This document shows positions 14,427-14,987 of a stretch of DNA of 14,987 bases, one piece after another. Below the pieces are notes generated by a model. The model was not told the origin of the DNA, made no database searches, and saw only the letters and a program-made list of their open reading frames with translations. The DNA is from Pseudomonadota bacterium (GTDB lineage: Bacteria > Pseudomonadota > Alphaproteobacteria > Rhizobiales > Rhizobiaceae): positions 1 through 14,987 of the forward strand of contig JAEZXF010000273.1 of assembly GCA_023419995.1 (NCBI GenBank). The letters run 5' to 3'. The stretch's first letter is position 1, and the number at the start of each line of letters is the position of its first letter. A program made the position numbers and the translations under genes.

Positions 14427-14861
14427 ATGGTCCGGCGCCTGCTCGGTCGGATCGCTGCGCTCTGGCGCATGGCCGCCCTTCCGGGTGGACGATGGCGCCG
14501 CAGGGCGGCGAAGGAAACGGAGACGATGGACGCGCAGGAGCTTGCTGGCGGAACCATGCTGACGGCAGGCGGACCGGACGTTGCGCGGGTCGCGCCCGCC
14601 TCCGAGGACGTGCTGGCGCGCGCCATGGTCTCCATCGGCATCGACTACGAGGATTTCGCCGAGCGCGAGGCGCTGTGGCTGCGCGACCTGCGCCTGGGCT
14701 GCCGCGCCTGCAACGCGCGCAGCCGCTGCCGGCGCGACCTCGGCACCGGCGATTTCGAGCGCCGCTACCGCCACTACTGCTTCAACGCCGAGAGCCTCGC
14801 CCGCATCGCCGCCGGCAAGCGCCACGGCATCGGCACCCCCCGATCGACACCACAGGCATGA
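14427..14861 (+). CDS. Small four-cysteine protein, DUF6455-like
   Basis: This 144-residue protein of unknown function resembles DUF6455 in its C-terminal half. The N-terminus (1-30) is basic and partly hydrophobic, with no clear signal peptide; residues 35-60 look unstructured. From about 60 to 130 there is a helical domain, then a cysteine cluster: Cys92, Cys95, Cys101 and Cys118 (C-X2-C-X5-C-X16-C), the last in YCFN followed by AESLARIA, as in the DUF6455 pattern. The four cysteines could bind zinc or an iron-sulfur cluster; this is inference. The ATG has GGGAGG six bases upstream; an in-frame ATG at 14526 would give only the conserved part. It is divergent from ubiD and 16 bp before the next gene, so probably co-transcribed with it. 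Confidence 0.75.
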   Translation: MVRRLLGRIAALWRMAALPGGRWRRRAAKETETMDAQELAGGTMLTAGGPDVARVAPASEDVLARAMVSIGIDYEDFAEREALWLRDLRLGCRACNARSRCRRDLGTGDFERRYRHYCFNAESLARIAAGKRHGIGTPRSTPQA

Positions 14862-14877
14862 AAAGAGCACAGAACCC

Positions 14878-14987
14878 ATGGATGCCCGGCTGCCCGCCTT
14901 CGTTCGCCACCTCATACCGGCCTTTGCCGGGCTGCCTCTCGGCCCGGCGCTGACCCTGTCGCTGCGCGCGCTGGCGCGGCGCAGGCC
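14878..14987 (+). CDS. Partial gene, possible UbiT (SCP2-domain ubiquinone factor)
   Basis: An open frame starts at ATG 14878, 16 bp after the DUF6455-like stop, and runs off the window after 36 codons. The visible residues, beginning MDARLPAFVRHLIPAF and continuing through PLGPALTLSLRALARRR, form a proline- and leucine-rich amphipathic start that resembles N-termini of UbiT/YhbT-like SCP2-domain proteins, which act with UbiU and UbiV in oxygen-independent ubiquinone synthesis. The fragment is too short to be sure. An AAAAGAG purine stretch about 12 bases before the ATG is a weak ribosome site. The neighbouring ubiD-ubiX and the FixK/FNR-type box support the reading but do not prove it. Confidence 0.5.
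   Translation, partial: MDARLPAFVRHLIPAFAGLPLGPALTLSLRALARRR

Overview
The window is about 15 kb of GC-rich DNA. Gene families and dispersed palindromic repeats of the RIME-like rhizobial type suggest an alphaproteobacterium of the Hyphomicrobiales, plausibly a Mesorhizobium-like Phyllobacteriaceae. This placement is inference from style and gene content; no rRNA or other marker is present. I see no tRNA, rRNA, CRISPR array, transposase or phage gene.

Left part. Bases 1-510 are a gene-free nest of inverted-repeat modules. A minus-strand pair follows: ilvA (threonine ammonia-lyase) and, 7 bp downstream, a DUF1697 gene. Divergent from ilvA is a plus-strand pair: trkH (potassium uptake) and a DUF900-type alpha/beta-hydrolase lipoprotein with a TTG start. 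The hydrolase converges on ade (adenine deaminase, minus strand). Between ade and the next gene lies a composite repeat element.

Middle part. An Lrp/AsnC regulator (minus) is divergent from a saccharopine dehydrogenase-family gene, probably a lysine-type amino-acid dehydrogenase (plus). The AT-rich gap between them carries inverted repeats that could be the regulator's operators. The dehydrogenase ends at a strong hairpin terminator shared with a convergent three-gene TRAP transporter operon, dctP-dctQ-dctM (minus). Upstream of dctP are a 12-bp perfect palindrome and a possible promoter.

Right part. ubiD-ubiX (minus, 4-bp overlap) is divergent from a small four-cysteine DUF6455-like gene, which is followed 16 bp later by the start of a gene cut by the window edge. 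Its 36 visible residues resemble the N-terminus of UbiT, the SCP2-domain factor of oxygen-independent ubiquinone synthesis. The 118-bp gap holds one 20-bp inverted repeat with a FixK/FNR-type core. Plausible -10 elements lie at class II distance on both sides. My main hypothesis is a low-oxygen-controlled ubiquinone divergon: UbiX makes prenyl-FMN, UbiD decarboxylates the quinone precursor, and a UbiT-led module with a possible metal-binding partner starts on the other side.
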